64,000 bases of DNA from Neogemmobacter tilapiae (GCF_014652215.1 NZ_BMYJ01000001.1:248001-312000), one strand, 5' to 3'; positions 51,547-60,790 are shown, counted from the stretch's first letter. A program made the numbers and translations. The notes: generated by a model from the letters alone, not told the origin.

Positions 51547-52944
51547 ATGGCAACGATTACGGGAAATGCGGGTGACAATGTTCTGAACGGTGGGATCGAA
51601 GACGATCTGCTGAAGGGCCTGGCGGGTAACGACACGCTGCGCGGTTTGGGCGGGGCGGACACCATGAACGGCGGCCTTGGCGATGATGTGTACATTGTGG
51701 CGGACAGCACGGATGTTATTCTCGATAGCGGCGGACATGACACGGTGCGCGTGGCCTTGGCGCTGTTCGATCTGAACAACTGGGCATCCATCGAAGATCT
51801 GGAGCTGACTTATACAGGCGGATCAATTCTTTACGGGAATTCCTTAAACAATCGCATCACCGGAAATCTGGGAATTGACTGGCTTTATGGCGGTGCAGGC
51901 CAAGATAGCCTGATCGGGATGGAGGGCCGGGATACCATGTATGGCGGTCTTGGTCAGGATCTGCTGGATGGCGGAACGCAGGATGACATTCTTTACGGCG
52001 GCGAAAGCGGGGATGTGCTGCGGGGTGGTCGCGGCAGCGATTCCCTTTACGGCAGCTTCTTTGGCGGCGACGGGCCGGATACGATTTATGGCGGCTTGGG
52101 GCATGACTACCTTTCTGGCGATCTCGGCAATGACCTGATCTATGGTGGCTCGGGCAACGACAATGGCGGCGGCGAAGAAGGCGATGACCGCTTCTATGGC
52201 GGCGGTGGCACGGACAGTTTCTATGGCTGGTCCGGAAACGACCGCATGTTCGGCGGTTCCGGCGACGATGACCTGGGCGGCAATGACGGCGACGACAGCA
52301 TCGTCGGGGGGGCTGGCAACGACGAAATGCTGGGGGACACCGGAAATGACACGCTGACAGGGGATGAGGGCCACGATTCACTTTATGCAGGGGATGGGCG
52401 CGATCTTTTGAACGGCGGGGCGGGAAGCGATGTGCTGTCTTTGGGCACGGGTCAGGCCGAAAGAGCCTATGGCGGTGATGGCAACGATATCATCTATGGC
52501 GGCAATGGTCGGAAAGAGCTGTATGGCGGAAACGGCAATGACGAAATTCAGGCCGGGAATGGTCGTCAGGTTCTGGAAGGTGCGGGCGGGCAAGACCGGC
52601 TGATGGCGGGCGATGGACTAAACGTGCTGACGGGTGGCGTTGGGGAAGACAGCTTCCTGTTTCTGGCCGCCACTCACCCCGGAACGCCAGCAAACCCGGA
52701 TCACATCACCGATTTCAACCATGCGGATGACACGATCTATCTGGGCACCTTCATGCTGGGTTTCAGCTTTATCGGCGGCAATGCCTTTTCGGGGGGCAGC
52801 GATGGGGGCAAGGAAATCCGCTATCAAAAGGCGCTGGGCCGTCTGACGGGGGATGTCGATGCCGATGGTGTGGCGGATTGGGCGATCATTCTGGACAACA
52901 AGGCCAATCTGAACGGCAGCGATCTACAAATCCTTATGGCCTAA
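51547..52944 (+). CDS. RTX calcium-binding protein G, 465 aa
   Basis: Starts MATITGNAGDNVLNGGIEDD; AAGGCGG precedes the ATG. The first RTX unit is followed by linker VYIVADSTDVILDSGGHDTV and LFDLNNWASIEDLELTYTGG, then a long block of repeats (about 105-370). The common module is altered: HITDFNHADDTIYLGTFMLG, DVDADGVADW and terminal SDLQILMA, four residues longer than the usual end. The open frame starting at 51451 adds 32 residues without RTX character and is rejected. Confidence 0.87.
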   Translation: MATITGNAGDNVLNGGIEDDLLKGLAGNDTLRGLGGADTMNGGLGDDVYIVADSTDVILDSGGHDTVRVALALFDLNNWASIEDLELTYTGGSILYGNSLNNRITGNLGIDWLYGGAGQDSLIGMEGRDTMYGGLGQDLLDGGTQDDILYGGESGDVLRGGRGSDSLYGSFFGGDGPDTIYGGLGHDYLSGDLGNDLIYGGSGNDNGGGEEGDDRFYGGGGTDSFYGWSGNDRMFGGSGDDDLGGNDGDDSIVGGAGNDEMLGDTGNDTLTGDEGHDSLYAGDGRDLLNGGAGSDVLSLGTGQAERAYGGDGNDIIYGGNGRKELYGGNGNDEIQAGNGRQVLEGAGGQDRLMAGDGLNVLTGGVGEDSFLFLAATHPGTPANPDHITDFNHADDTIYLGTFMLGFSFIGGNAFSGGSDGGKEIRYQKALGRLTGDVDADGVADWAIILDNKANLNGSDLQILMA

Positions 52945-52972
52945 AAATCCATCACCGCCCCTTGCGCCCTGC

Positions 52973-53012
52973 CCCGCCCCCGCATAGAACCGCGACGGTT
53001 TTCGGGGGCGGG
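52973..53012 (+). promoter_or_regulatory. Hairpin covering the lysC ribosome-binding site
   Basis: CCCGCCCCCG (52973-52982) pairs perfectly with CGGGGGCGGG (53003-53012), with an inner stem AACCG-cga-CGGTT (52988-53000). The right arm is the purine-rich site just before the lysC ATG (53015), so the folded form would hide it. Confidence 0.55.
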
Positions 53013-53014
53013 AC

Positions 53015-54265
53015 ATGCCACTTCTGGTGATGAAATTCGGCGGCACATCGGTGGCCGACCTGGGGCGGATCGAAAATGCCGCCCGCAAAGTGCAGCGCGA
53101 GGTGGAGCGGGGCTATGACGTGATCGTCATCGTTTCGGCCATGTCGGGCAAGACGAACGAGCTGGTCGGCTGGGTTGAAGGCACGTCGAAGCTGTATGAC
53201 GCACGCGAATATGATGCGGTTGTGTCTTCGGGCGAAAACGTGACGGCGGGGCTGATGGCGCTGCGCTTGCAGGAAATGGGCGTTCCGGCGCGGTCATGGC
53301 AGGGTTGGCAGGTGCCGATCAACACCACATCCGCCCATTCCAGCGCGCGTTTCGTGTCGATCCCGCGCGAGAATATGGACGCGAAATTCGCTGAAGGTTT
53401 CAAGGTGGCCGTCGTCGCGGGCTTCCAAGGGGTTTCGCCCGAGGGGCGGATCACCACGCTGGGCCGGGGTGGTTCGGACACGACCGCAGTGGCCTTTGCG
53501 GCGGCCTTTGGGGCGGAACGTTGCGACATCTATACCGATGTGGACGGTGTTTACACGACCGACCCGCGGATCACCGACAAGGCCCGCAAGCTGGACAAGA
53601 TCGCGTTTGAGGAAATGCTGGAACTGGCCTCGCTGGGCGCCAAGGTTCTGCAAACCCGTTCGGTCGAACTGGCGATGCGCTATAAGGTGCGGCTGCGGGT
53701 GCTGTCCTCTTTTGAGGATACTGACGAAAATTCTGGAACGCTGGTCTGCGACGAGGATGAAATCATGGAATCGAAAGTCGTCTCGGGCGTGGCCTATAGC
53801 CGCGATGAAGCGAAAATGACGCTGGTCGGCGTGCAAGACCGCCCCGGCATCGCCGCCGCGATCTTTGGCCCCTTGGCCGAGGCGGGGGTGAACGTCGATA
53901 TGATCGTGCAGAACATTTCGGAGATGGACCCGAACGGCCCGACCACCGACATGACCTTCTCTTGCCCGACCAACCAGGTCCTGAGGGCGCGCAAAGCCAT
54001 TGAAGAGGCGAAGGCAGCAGGCACGATCAGCTATGCCGATCTGGTGGAAGATGCCGATGTCGCCAAGATTTCCGTGGTCGGAATTGGCATGCGCAGCCAT
54101 GCAGGCGTGGCCGCGACGATGTTCAAGGCGCTCGCCGCTGAAAACGTGAACATCAAGGTGATCACGACCTCGGAAATCAAAATTTCTGTGCTGATCGACC
54201 GGAAATACATGGAACTGGCCGTGCAGGCCCTGCACGATACGTTTGACTTAGACAAAGTGGGCTAA
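53015..54265 (+). CDS. lysC: Aspartate kinase
   Basis: 416 residues. The amino acid kinase domain has MKFGGTSVADLGRIE (6-20), GWQVPINTTSAHSSARFVSI and GRGGSDTTAVAFAAAFGAER; two ACT domains lie in the C-terminal third (MTLVGVQDRPGIAAAIFGPL and ISVVGIGMRSHAGVAATMFK) and should mediate lysine/threonine feedback. First step of the aspartate family pathway. In related genomes ptsP usually follows directly; here an RTX gene lies between. A hairpin in the leader can mask its ribosome site. Confidence 0.96.
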   Translation: MPLLVMKFGGTSVADLGRIENAARKVQREVERGYDVIVIVSAMSGKTNELVGWVEGTSKLYDAREYDAVVSSGENVTAGLMALRLQEMGVPARSWQGWQVPINTTSAHSSARFVSIPRENMDAKFAEGFKVAVVAGFQGVSPEGRITTLGRGGSDTTAVAFAAAFGAERCDIYTDVDGVYTTDPRITDKARKLDKIAFEEMLELASLGAKVLQTRSVELAMRYKVRLRVLSSFEDTDENSGTLVCDEDEIMESKVVSGVAYSRDEAKMTLVGVQDRPGIAAAIFGPLAEAGVNVDMIVQNISEMDPNGPTTDMTFSCPTNQVLRARKAIEEAKAAGTISYADLVEDADVAKISVVGIGMRSHAGVAATMFKALAAENVNIKVITTSEIKISVLIDRKYMELAVQALHDTFDLDKVG

Positions 54266-54291
54266 GCCTTAAACACAGTTGTAACTATTAC

Positions 54292-54324
54292 GCTGGCCTT
54301 CCTGAAAGGAAGGCCAGCTTTTTT
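54292..54324 (+). terminator. lysC terminator
   Basis: GCTGGCCTTCC-tgaaa-GGAAGGCCAGC, perfect 11-bp stem, followed by six T. Confidence 0.95.
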
Positions 54325-54431
54325 ATGCATTTCAGTCGCCAGTATACGGATCCGTCGCAGTTTTGTCCCAATCGCCCGGAATAAACCCTGCAAACGTTTC
54401 AGGGGGCTGTCCCCAAACCATGGAGATTGAG

Positions 54432-57149
54432 ATGGCTTATATTGAAGGTTCGATCAGCAACGACAGTCTGGTTGGCACGAATGATGCCGACACCTTCTAT
54501 GGCTATTTGGGTGACGATACGATCCAAGGCTTGGATGGGGCCGATTATGTTATTGCCGGGTCGGGTGCCGATTCTGTCCTTGGCGGGGCGGGCAATGACT
54601 ACGTCAATGGCGACGAGGGGAATGATACGCTTTATGGCGAAGATGGCGACGACAGCCTTTATGGCGGCGCAGACCACGACCTGATCGACGGCGGCGCGGG
54701 CAATGACGAGATTTACAGTTCCGATGGCAACGACACGCTGACAGGCGGCGATGGCGTCGATACGCTCAGCAGCGGGGCTGGCGATGATCTACAATATGGT
54801 GGTGAAGGCGATGACAAGGTTTTCAGCGCCGAAGGTGCCGACAGCCTTTATGGCGGCAATGGCCACGACGAACTGCGCAGCGGAAACGACAATGATCTGA
54901 TTGACGGCGGTTCGGGCAATGATCTGATCTATGGCGAGCTGGGCGATGACACCATCAGCGCGGGCGATGGCAATGACAACGTTGTCGCCGACAATGTCAA
55001 TACGACTGGCGGAAATGACAGCATCGACGGTGGCGCGGGCAACGATACGCTGCGCGGGATGTATGGCGACGACACGATTCTCGGCGGTGAAGGGGATGAC
55101 GTTCTGGAAGGCGACTACCCGGTCTCTTCCGAACTGGATGGCCGCGATCTGATCTATGGCGGCGATGGTCAGGACACGCTGAAAGGCTTTTCCGCAAATG
55201 ACACGCTGTATGGCGGCGATGACAACGACAGTTTGGAGGGGGACGAGGGCAACGACAGCCTGTTTGGCGATGATGGTGATGACGCGCTTTATGGCGGCGA
55301 TGGCTGGGACACGCTTTATGGCGGTGCGGGCAACGATTCACTTTACGGCGGAGCCGGCATCAACATCCTGAATGGCGGGGACGGCGATGATTTGTTGCAA
55401 GTGGGCAGCGACATCAGCCAGCTTACCGGCGAGGCGGGGAATGACACGCTGATCGGTGGCAGCGGCGACGACATTCTAAGCGGCGGCGCGGACAATGATT
55501 CCCTCAATGGGCAAAGTGGCAACGACCTTATTACGGCTGGCGAAGGGGATGACTCGGTCCATGCCGGGTTTGGCGATGACAGCCTCTATGGCGGCAACGG
55601 CAATGATGAACTGGATGGCCAGGGTGGCAATGACAGCATGACCGGCGACGGTGGCGCTGACGACCTTTTCGGCGGTGCGGGCCAGGACACGATGTCTGGC
55701 GGCGACGGGGCGGATTCCCTGCATGGCGGCGACGGCCACGACCTTATGTCGGGCGATCAGGGCGACGACACGCTTTTCGGGGCCTCGGGCAACGACACGC
55801 TGAACAGCGGTGGCGGCGTCGACTATATGGACGGCGGTGATGGCGATGACAGCCTGCTGGGCGAGGGTGGGCCCGCGACGCTTGTGGGCGGCAGTGGTGA
55901 CGATACCGTTCAGGGCGGTGGTTTCAATGACTTTGTTTCGGGCAATGATGGCAGCGACCTTTTGTTCGGCGGCAATGGCGACGACGGGGTTTATGGCGGC
56001 ACCGGGCAGGACAGCCTTTCGGGCGACAACGGCTTTGACACGCTGGACGGGCACGACGGCGACGACACGCTTTATGGCGGCGCTGGCAATGACTTGATCT
56101 ATGGCGGCAACGACCATGACAGCCTGTATGGTGGTGAAGGGGCCGACAGCCTTCGGGGTGACGATGGCAACGACGCGCTGGACGGCGGTGACGGCAACGA
56201 CACGCTGGAAGGTGGCGATGGCGCGGATACGCTGGTGGGTCAGGCTGGGGCCGATACTCTGGACAGCGGCAATGATGCCGACCTTCTTTATGGCGGCACT
56301 GACAATGACACGCTGAACGCGGGCGATGGCGACGACAGCCTGTTCGGCGGCGATGGCGATGACCGGCTGGACGGTGGCAGCGGCAATGACCAGATGGATG
56401 GTGGCAATGGAGCCGACAGTTATGTCGTGGACAGCGCCGACGATGCAGTCAGCGACAGCGGTACGGATGGCGCACGCGACACCATCGAAACGGCGATCAG
56501 CATCAATCTGGCGGATCACGTCGGCGTTGAGGACGTTCGGCTGCTGGGCAGCGGCAATGTTTCCGCTGTCGGCGATGAACAGTCCAACCAGCTTTATGGC
56601 AATCTGGGTAACCACACGCTGGATGGCGGGGCTGGCGATGATTTGCTTTTGGGCGGCGCAGGCCGTGCCACCCTGCTGGGCGGCGATGGCAAGGACGTGA
56701 TCGAAGGGCAGGGCTTGGCCGACAGGCTGGACGGCGGCAATAGCAACGACAGTCTGACGGCCGGTGCGGGCGATGATGTCCTGCTGGGCGGCGCGGGGCG
56801 CGACACTCTGAAAGGCGGGGCCGATGATGACCGTCTGACGGGCGGCCTTGGGGCGGATCTGCAAAGCGGTGGCGCGGGCGAGGATGTCTTCCTGTTTGCG
56901 AGCAGTGCCGAGGCTAAGGGCGATCACATCACGGACTTTAAGCATGGGACGGATACGATCAACCTGCGTGCCTTTATGAAGGGGGGCGAATTCATCGGGG
57001 CCAGCGCCTTTAGCAAGGATCAGGATCAGGTGCGCTATGTAAAGGCGACCGGCCTGTTGCAGGGCGATGTGAATGGCGACGGCAAGGTGGATTGGACCAT
57101 CACCATCGACAACAACGTGAAACTGACGGCGGATGATTTCCTGTTCTAG
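54432..57149 (+). CDS. RTX calcium-binding protein H, 905 aa
   Basis: Read from MAYIEGSISNDSLVGTNDAD, with GGAG six bases upstream; a further in-frame ATG at 54420 is less likely. Nearly the whole chain (about 30-690) is an unbroken run of some 60-70 GGxGxDxLx nonapeptides. One linker (SYVVDSADDAVSDSGTDGAR, ISINLADHVGVEDVRLLGSG) precedes a final block and the common module (HITDFKHGTDTINLRAFMKG to ADDFLF). No other domain and no cysteine. Its C-terminal 90 residues are strikingly like those of the 24304-27111 protein, pointing to recent duplication or exchange. Confidence 0.88.
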   Translation: MAYIEGSISNDSLVGTNDADTFYGYLGDDTIQGLDGADYVIAGSGADSVLGGAGNDYVNGDEGNDTLYGEDGDDSLYGGADHDLIDGGAGNDEIYSSDGNDTLTGGDGVDTLSSGAGDDLQYGGEGDDKVFSAEGADSLYGGNGHDELRSGNDNDLIDGGSGNDLIYGELGDDTISAGDGNDNVVADNVNTTGGNDSIDGGAGNDTLRGMYGDDTILGGEGDDVLEGDYPVSSELDGRDLIYGGDGQDTLKGFSANDTLYGGDDNDSLEGDEGNDSLFGDDGDDALYGGDGWDTLYGGAGNDSLYGGAGINILNGGDGDDLLQVGSDISQLTGEAGNDTLIGGSGDDILSGGADNDSLNGQSGNDLITAGEGDDSVHAGFGDDSLYGGNGNDELDGQGGNDSMTGDGGADDLFGGAGQDTMSGGDGADSLHGGDGHDLMSGDQGDDTLFGASGNDTLNSGGGVDYMDGGDGDDSLLGEGGPATLVGGSGDDTVQGGGFNDFVSGNDGSDLLFGGNGDDGVYGGTGQDSLSGDNGFDTLDGHDGDDTLYGGAGNDLIYGGNDHDSLYGGEGADSLRGDDGNDALDGGDGNDTLEGGDGADTLVGQAGADTLDSGNDADLLYGGTDNDTLNAGDGDDSLFGGDGDDRLDGGSGNDQMDGGNGADSYVVDSADDAVSDSGTDGARDTIETAISINLADHVGVEDVRLLGSGNVSAVGDEQSNQLYGNLGNHTLDGGAGDDLLLGGAGRATLLGGDGKDVIEGQGLADRLDGGNSNDSLTAGAGDDVLLGGAGRDTLKGGADDDRLTGGLGADLQSGGAGEDVFLFASSAEAKGDHITDFKHGTDTINLRAFMKGGEFIGASAFSKDQDQVRYVKATGLLQGDVNGDGKVDWTITIDNNVKLTADDFLF

Positions 57150-57179
57150 TCAACAGGGCCCCTGCCCGCTTCCCTTGGC

Positions 57180-57207
57180 GTTTCCCCCGTGATTTAACGG
57201 GGGAAAC
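57180..57207 (+). terminator. Hairpin between RTX gene H and ptsP
   Basis: GTTTCCCCCGT-gattta-ACGGGGGAAAC, perfect 11-bp stem 15 bp before the ptsP ATG. The T-tract is weak, so it might also affect ptsP translation. Confidence 0.6.
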
Positions 57208-57222
57208 AAGACCAACGGGGAC

Positions 57223-59469
57223 ATGATGGCCGAACGCAGCGAAAGCGACAGCCGCAAGCTTTTGCGCAGGTTGCGCGATAGTCTGGCCATTTCGGGGGGC
57301 AGTCAGGACAGGCTGGACCGGATCACCCATCTGATCGCCGATTCGATGCGGTCCGAGGTCTGCTCGATCTATCTGTTCCGCGATGCGGAGACGCTGGAAC
57401 TTTGCGCCACCGAAGGGCTGAAAAAGGAAGCCGTCCATAAAACGCGGATGCGGTTGGGCGAGGGTTTGGTGGGCCGAGTGGCCAAAACAGCGACCCCCGT
57501 CAACACTGGCAATGCGCCGGGCGAAAAGGGTTTCCGCTTCATGCCGGAAACCGGGGAAGAGATTTTCTCCAGCTTTCTGGGCGTGCCGATCCAGCGGGTT
57601 GGCGAACGGCTGGGCGTGCTGGTTGTCCAGTCGAAACAGGCGCGCGAATTTTCGGATGACGAGGTTTACGCGCTGGAAGTCGTGGCGATGGTTCTGGCCG
57701 AGATGACCGAACTGGGGGCCTTTGCGACCGAGGGCGAAGGGCCATCGGCCATGCATCGCCGCCCGGTGATGATGCGCGGCGGCACGGGGCAGGAAGGTTC
57801 CGCCGAAGGCCATGTCTGGCTGCACGAGGCGCGGGTGGTGGTGACGAATCCGGTGGCGGATGACCCCCTGACCGAAATCGAACGCATCCGCGAGGCGGTG
57901 GCGCAATTGCGCGTCTCGGTCGATGATCTTTTGGCCGCTGAAAGTCTGGACAAGGACCAGAAGCAGGTGCTGGAGGCTTACCGCATGTTCGCCCAGTCGC
58001 GCGGCTGGTTGCGGCGGATGGAGGAAGACATCCAGAACGGCCTTTCCGCCGAAGCCGCGGTGGAAAAGGAACAATCCAGCGCCCGTGCACGGCTGGAACA
58101 GGTGGCCGACCCTTACTTGCGCGAACGGCTGCATGATCTGGACGATCTGTCGAACCGCCTGCTGCGCATTCTGACCGGGCAAGGCAGCGACACCGGCGCG
58201 CAGATGCCCGACAATCCGGTTCTGGTCGCCCGCAACATCGGACCTGCCGAGTTGCTGGATTATGGGCGCAAGCTGAAAGGTGTGGTGCTCGAGGAAGGCT
58301 CCGTCGGCAGCCATGCGGCGATTGTGGCGCGGGCTTTGGCGATTCCGCTGGTGATCCATGCCGCAAGGATCACGACCGAGGCATTGAACGGCGATCATAT
58401 TCTGGTCGATGGCGATCAGGGCATCGTGCATCTGCGGCCCGAGGAAACGGTGGCCCGCGCCTTCCGCGACAAGATTGCGATGCAAGCCAAGGCGCAGGAG
58501 CGTTACGCGGGCCTGCGCGACCTGCCCGCGCAATCGACCTGCGGCACGGTGACGCATCTGATGATGAACGCAGGGCTGATGGCCGATCTGCCCAGCCTTG
58601 CGGGGTCCGGGGCCGAGGGTGTGGGCCTGTTCCGCACCGAATTGCAATTCCTCGTGCGCAACCACATGCCGAAACGCGATGAACTGGCCGCGCTTTATGC
58701 CCGCGTGATGGACGCCGCCCAGGGCAAGCGCGTGGCCTTTCGCACGCTGGACATCGGGTCGGACAAGGTTCTGCCCTATATGAAGCCGCAGGACGAACCG
58801 AACCCCGCCATGGGCTGGCGCGCGATCCGCGTGGGTTTGGACAAGCCGGGCATCCTGCGGATGCAGGCGCAAGCGCTGATCCGGGCAGCGAACGGGCGGC
58901 ATCTGACGGTGATGTTCCCCTTTATTTCCGAACTGTCGGAATTCCGGCAAGCACGGGCCATTGTCGATCAGCAGATCGAAAGGGAAATGGCCCTAGGCCA
59001 TCCGGTGCCTGCCACGCTGGAGATTGGGGCGATGCTGGAAACGCCGTCCTTGGCCTTTGCGCCCAAGGCCTTCTTTGACGAGGTGGATTTCATTTCGATC
59101 GGCGGCAATGATCTGAAACAGTTCTTCTTTGCGGCGGACCGGGAAAATGAACGGGTGCGGCGGCGCTATGATGTGCTGAACAGCAGCTTTCTGACATTCT
59201 TGGGCAAGGTGGTGAAACGCTGCGAGGAAAGCCAAGTTTCGCTGTCTTTCTGCGGTGAGGATGCAGGCCGCCCGGTGGAGGCTTTGGCCTTTGCCGCCTT
59301 GGGCATAAAGGGTCTGTCAATGCGCCCAGCCTCGGTCGGGCCTGTCAAGGCTTTGCTGCGGCAGATCAATCTGGTCGAGGCGCGTGGGGTGATTGAAGCT
59401 GCGATGGACGCCGGGGCCGAAAGCGTGCGGCCTGCGCTGATGGACTGGCTGTCAGGTCAGCCCGTCTAG
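57223..59469 (+). CDS. ptsP: Phosphoenolpyruvate-protein phosphotransferase PtsP (EI-Ntr)
   Basis: 748 residues. GAF domain at about 28-165 (EVCSIYLFRDAETLELCATE, GEGLVGRVAKT, FLGVPIQRVGERLGVLVVQS); a PEP-utiliser N domain with the phospho-His H364 in EEGSVGSHAAIVARALAIP; and the C-terminal PEP-binding barrel (EGVGLFRTELQFL, FRTLDIGSDKVLPYM, ATLEIGAMLETPSLAF, SFCGEDAGRP with the catalytic Cys). Head of the nitrogen PTS, phosphorylating NPr. Two starts (MMAERS) are adjacent. Its stop overlaps the convergent EcsC-like stop (CTAG). Confidence 0.95.
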   Translation: MMAERSESDSRKLLRRLRDSLAISGGSQDRLDRITHLIADSMRSEVCSIYLFRDAETLELCATEGLKKEAVHKTRMRLGEGLVGRVAKTATPVNTGNAPGEKGFRFMPETGEEIFSSFLGVPIQRVGERLGVLVVQSKQAREFSDDEVYALEVVAMVLAEMTELGAFATEGEGPSAMHRRPVMMRGGTGQEGSAEGHVWLHEARVVVTNPVADDPLTEIERIREAVAQLRVSVDDLLAAESLDKDQKQVLEAYRMFAQSRGWLRRMEEDIQNGLSAEAAVEKEQSSARARLEQVADPYLRERLHDLDDLSNRLLRILTGQGSDTGAQMPDNPVLVARNIGPAELLDYGRKLKGVVLEEGSVGSHAAIVARALAIPLVIHAARITTEALNGDHILVDGDQGIVHLRPEETVARAFRDKIAMQAKAQERYAGLRDLPAQSTCGTVTHLMMNAGLMADLPSLAGSGAEGVGLFRTELQFLVRNHMPKRDELAALYARVMDAAQGKRVAFRTLDIGSDKVLPYMKPQDEPNPAMGWRAIRVGLDKPGILRMQAQALIRAANGRHLTVMFPFISELSEFRQARAIVDQQIEREMALGHPVPATLEIGAMLETPSLAFAPKAFFDEVDFISIGGNDLKQFFFAADRENERVRRRYDVLNSSFLTFLGKVVKRCEESQVSLSFCGEDAGRPVEALAFAALGIKGLSMRPASVGPVKALLRQINLVEARGVIEAAMDAGAESVRPALMDWLSGQPV

Positions 59470-60233
59470 GCCTTGCTGATCGACAGGGTGCCGGTGGCAC
59501 GCTGGAAGTCTTGCAAGACGCGCTCCGCGCCGTGCTGTTCGGCCAGCCGCAGCAGCGCAAAGCGGATATGGGCCAGTTCGCGGTAATAGTTCAGGAAAGC
59601 GGTGTTCAGCGCCGCCCCTGTCACCGCGCCGATCACGGGCACAGCTTGGGCGGCCAGTTTCTGGCCAAAGGCGGCGGCCAGCCGCGGGGTGACGGCAGCG
59701 ATGATGTTCTGCACCGTGCCGCCGGACAGGGCGAGCCTTGCGCCCAGATAGGCGCTGTTCACACCATCATCGGCCGCGAGCGGGCTGCCCGCCGAAAACA
59801 CGCGCAGACATTCGGCGCGGATGGCGGGATCGTCGGGGTCAAAACCCTGCGCCTCGGCGGCACGGCGGATGGCGTGCAAGATCAGCGTCACGCTGACCGG
59901 AATTTCCGGCAGGGCCGTGACCCAGCCCCCCGCGCCGCCAATAGCCCCTGAAAGGGCCGCAAGGGCGGGCGCGGCCTTTGGCCCCAAGTTGGGCGCATGA
60001 CGCCCCGCCGAGGCCACGCGATGGGCCTGTTCCAAGGCGCCGGCCACCAGCGTCTCAACCTGTTTGCGGGCACCTTCGGGCAGGACAGCCAACTGCTTTT
60101 CCACCGCATTGCCCATGCGCCCGACCAGCCGCATCATCGGGCCATTCGCCCGGCGGTAACGCTGCGCCAGCCCTTCGATTTCAAGGGCGGGGTCATAGTG
60201 ATGGGCGGGCAAGGCAAGATGTGTCTGGTCCAT
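59466..60233 (-). CDS. EcsC family protein
   Basis: 255 residues, MDQTHLALPAHHYDPALEIE. The EcsC-like region has GGAGGWVTALPEIPVSVTLI (residues about 100-120), AIRAECLRVFSAGSPLAADD and FGQKLAAQAVPVIGAVTGAA, with amphipathic or weakly hydrophobic helices. EcsC proteins are of unknown molecular function; some are linked to ABC export or membrane association. It converges on ptsP with overlapping stop codons. Confidence 0.82.
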   Translation of the reverse strand: MDQTHLALPAHHYDPALEIEGLAQRYRRANGPMMRLVGRMGNAVEKQLAVLPEGARKQVETLVAGALEQAHRVASAGRHAPNLGPKAAPALAALSGAIGGAGGWVTALPEIPVSVTLILHAIRRAAEAQGFDPDDPAIRAECLRVFSAGSPLAADDGVNSAYLGARLALSGGTVQNIIAAVTPRLAAAFGQKLAAQAVPVIGAVTGAALNTAFLNYYRELAHIRFALLRLAEQHGAERVLQDFQRATGTLSISKA

Positions 60234-60289
60234 GAGGGAAAGATGGGAACCCCCTGCCCCTGCACAAGATCAGGCCGTTGAAAATTGGG

Positions 60290-60790
60290 TCAGTCTTGCG
60301 CTTTGGTCACAGCACCCGTGACGCTATCCCAGGCGCCGGGGGCCAGTGCAAAGCCCAATATCCGATCCGGGTTGGTCGGCGGCGGCATCTCGACCCCCGT
60401 CAGTTTGCGAAAGCCAAAGCGGCTGTAATAGGGGGCATCGCCCACCAGCATCACCCTTTGCCAGCCCAAGCGCCGCGCCTCACCCAAACTTTCGCGGATC
60501 AACAGGCCACCCAAGCCTTCGCCCTGTCGGGTCGGGTGCACCGCCACCGGGCCCAGCAGCAGTGTTTTCTGCCCGCCCACCAGCACCGGCCAAAACCGGA
60601 TCGCCGCAGCCAAAGTGCCGGTTTCATCGCGCAGGACCAGACAAAGTTCGGTGACGGTGGGCACACCATCGCGCAGTCGATAGGACGACAAAGCGGTTCG
60701 GCCCGGTGCAAAGCACAGGTCCATCAGCGCCTCGACCTCCCACCAGTCGGCCTCGGTTTCTTCTTCCAGCTGATACAAACGGGCCCCCAT
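60290..60790 (-). CDS. GNAT family N-acetyltransferase (YhbS-like)
   Basis: 166 residues from MGARLYQLEEETEADWWEVE. The GNAT core shows LVLRDETGTLAAAIRFWPV, LLGPVAVHPTRQGEGLGGLL (motif A, acetyl-CoA pyrophosphate loop QGEGLGG) and VMLVGDAPYYSRFGFRKLTG (motif B). The YYSRFGF ending is typical of the COG3153 group. Substrate unknown. The start is chosen by domain boundaries; no good ribosome site is visible. Divergent from the flavin reductase gene. Confidence 0.87.
   Translation of the reverse strand: MGARLYQLEEETEADWWEVEALMDLCFAPGRTALSSYRLRDGVPTVTELCLVLRDETGTLAAAIRFWPVLVGGQKTLLLGPVAVHPTRQGEGLGGLLIRESLGEARRLGWQRVMLVGDAPYYSRFGFRKLTGVEMPPPTNPDRILGFALAPGAWDSVTGAVTKAQD

Noticed and set aside
40499-57222. 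Type I secretion ABC transporter, HlyD or TolC within or next to the RTX array
   Set aside because: All reading frames longer than about 60 codons there are RTX proteins, lysC or their shadows; no transporter motifs were seen.
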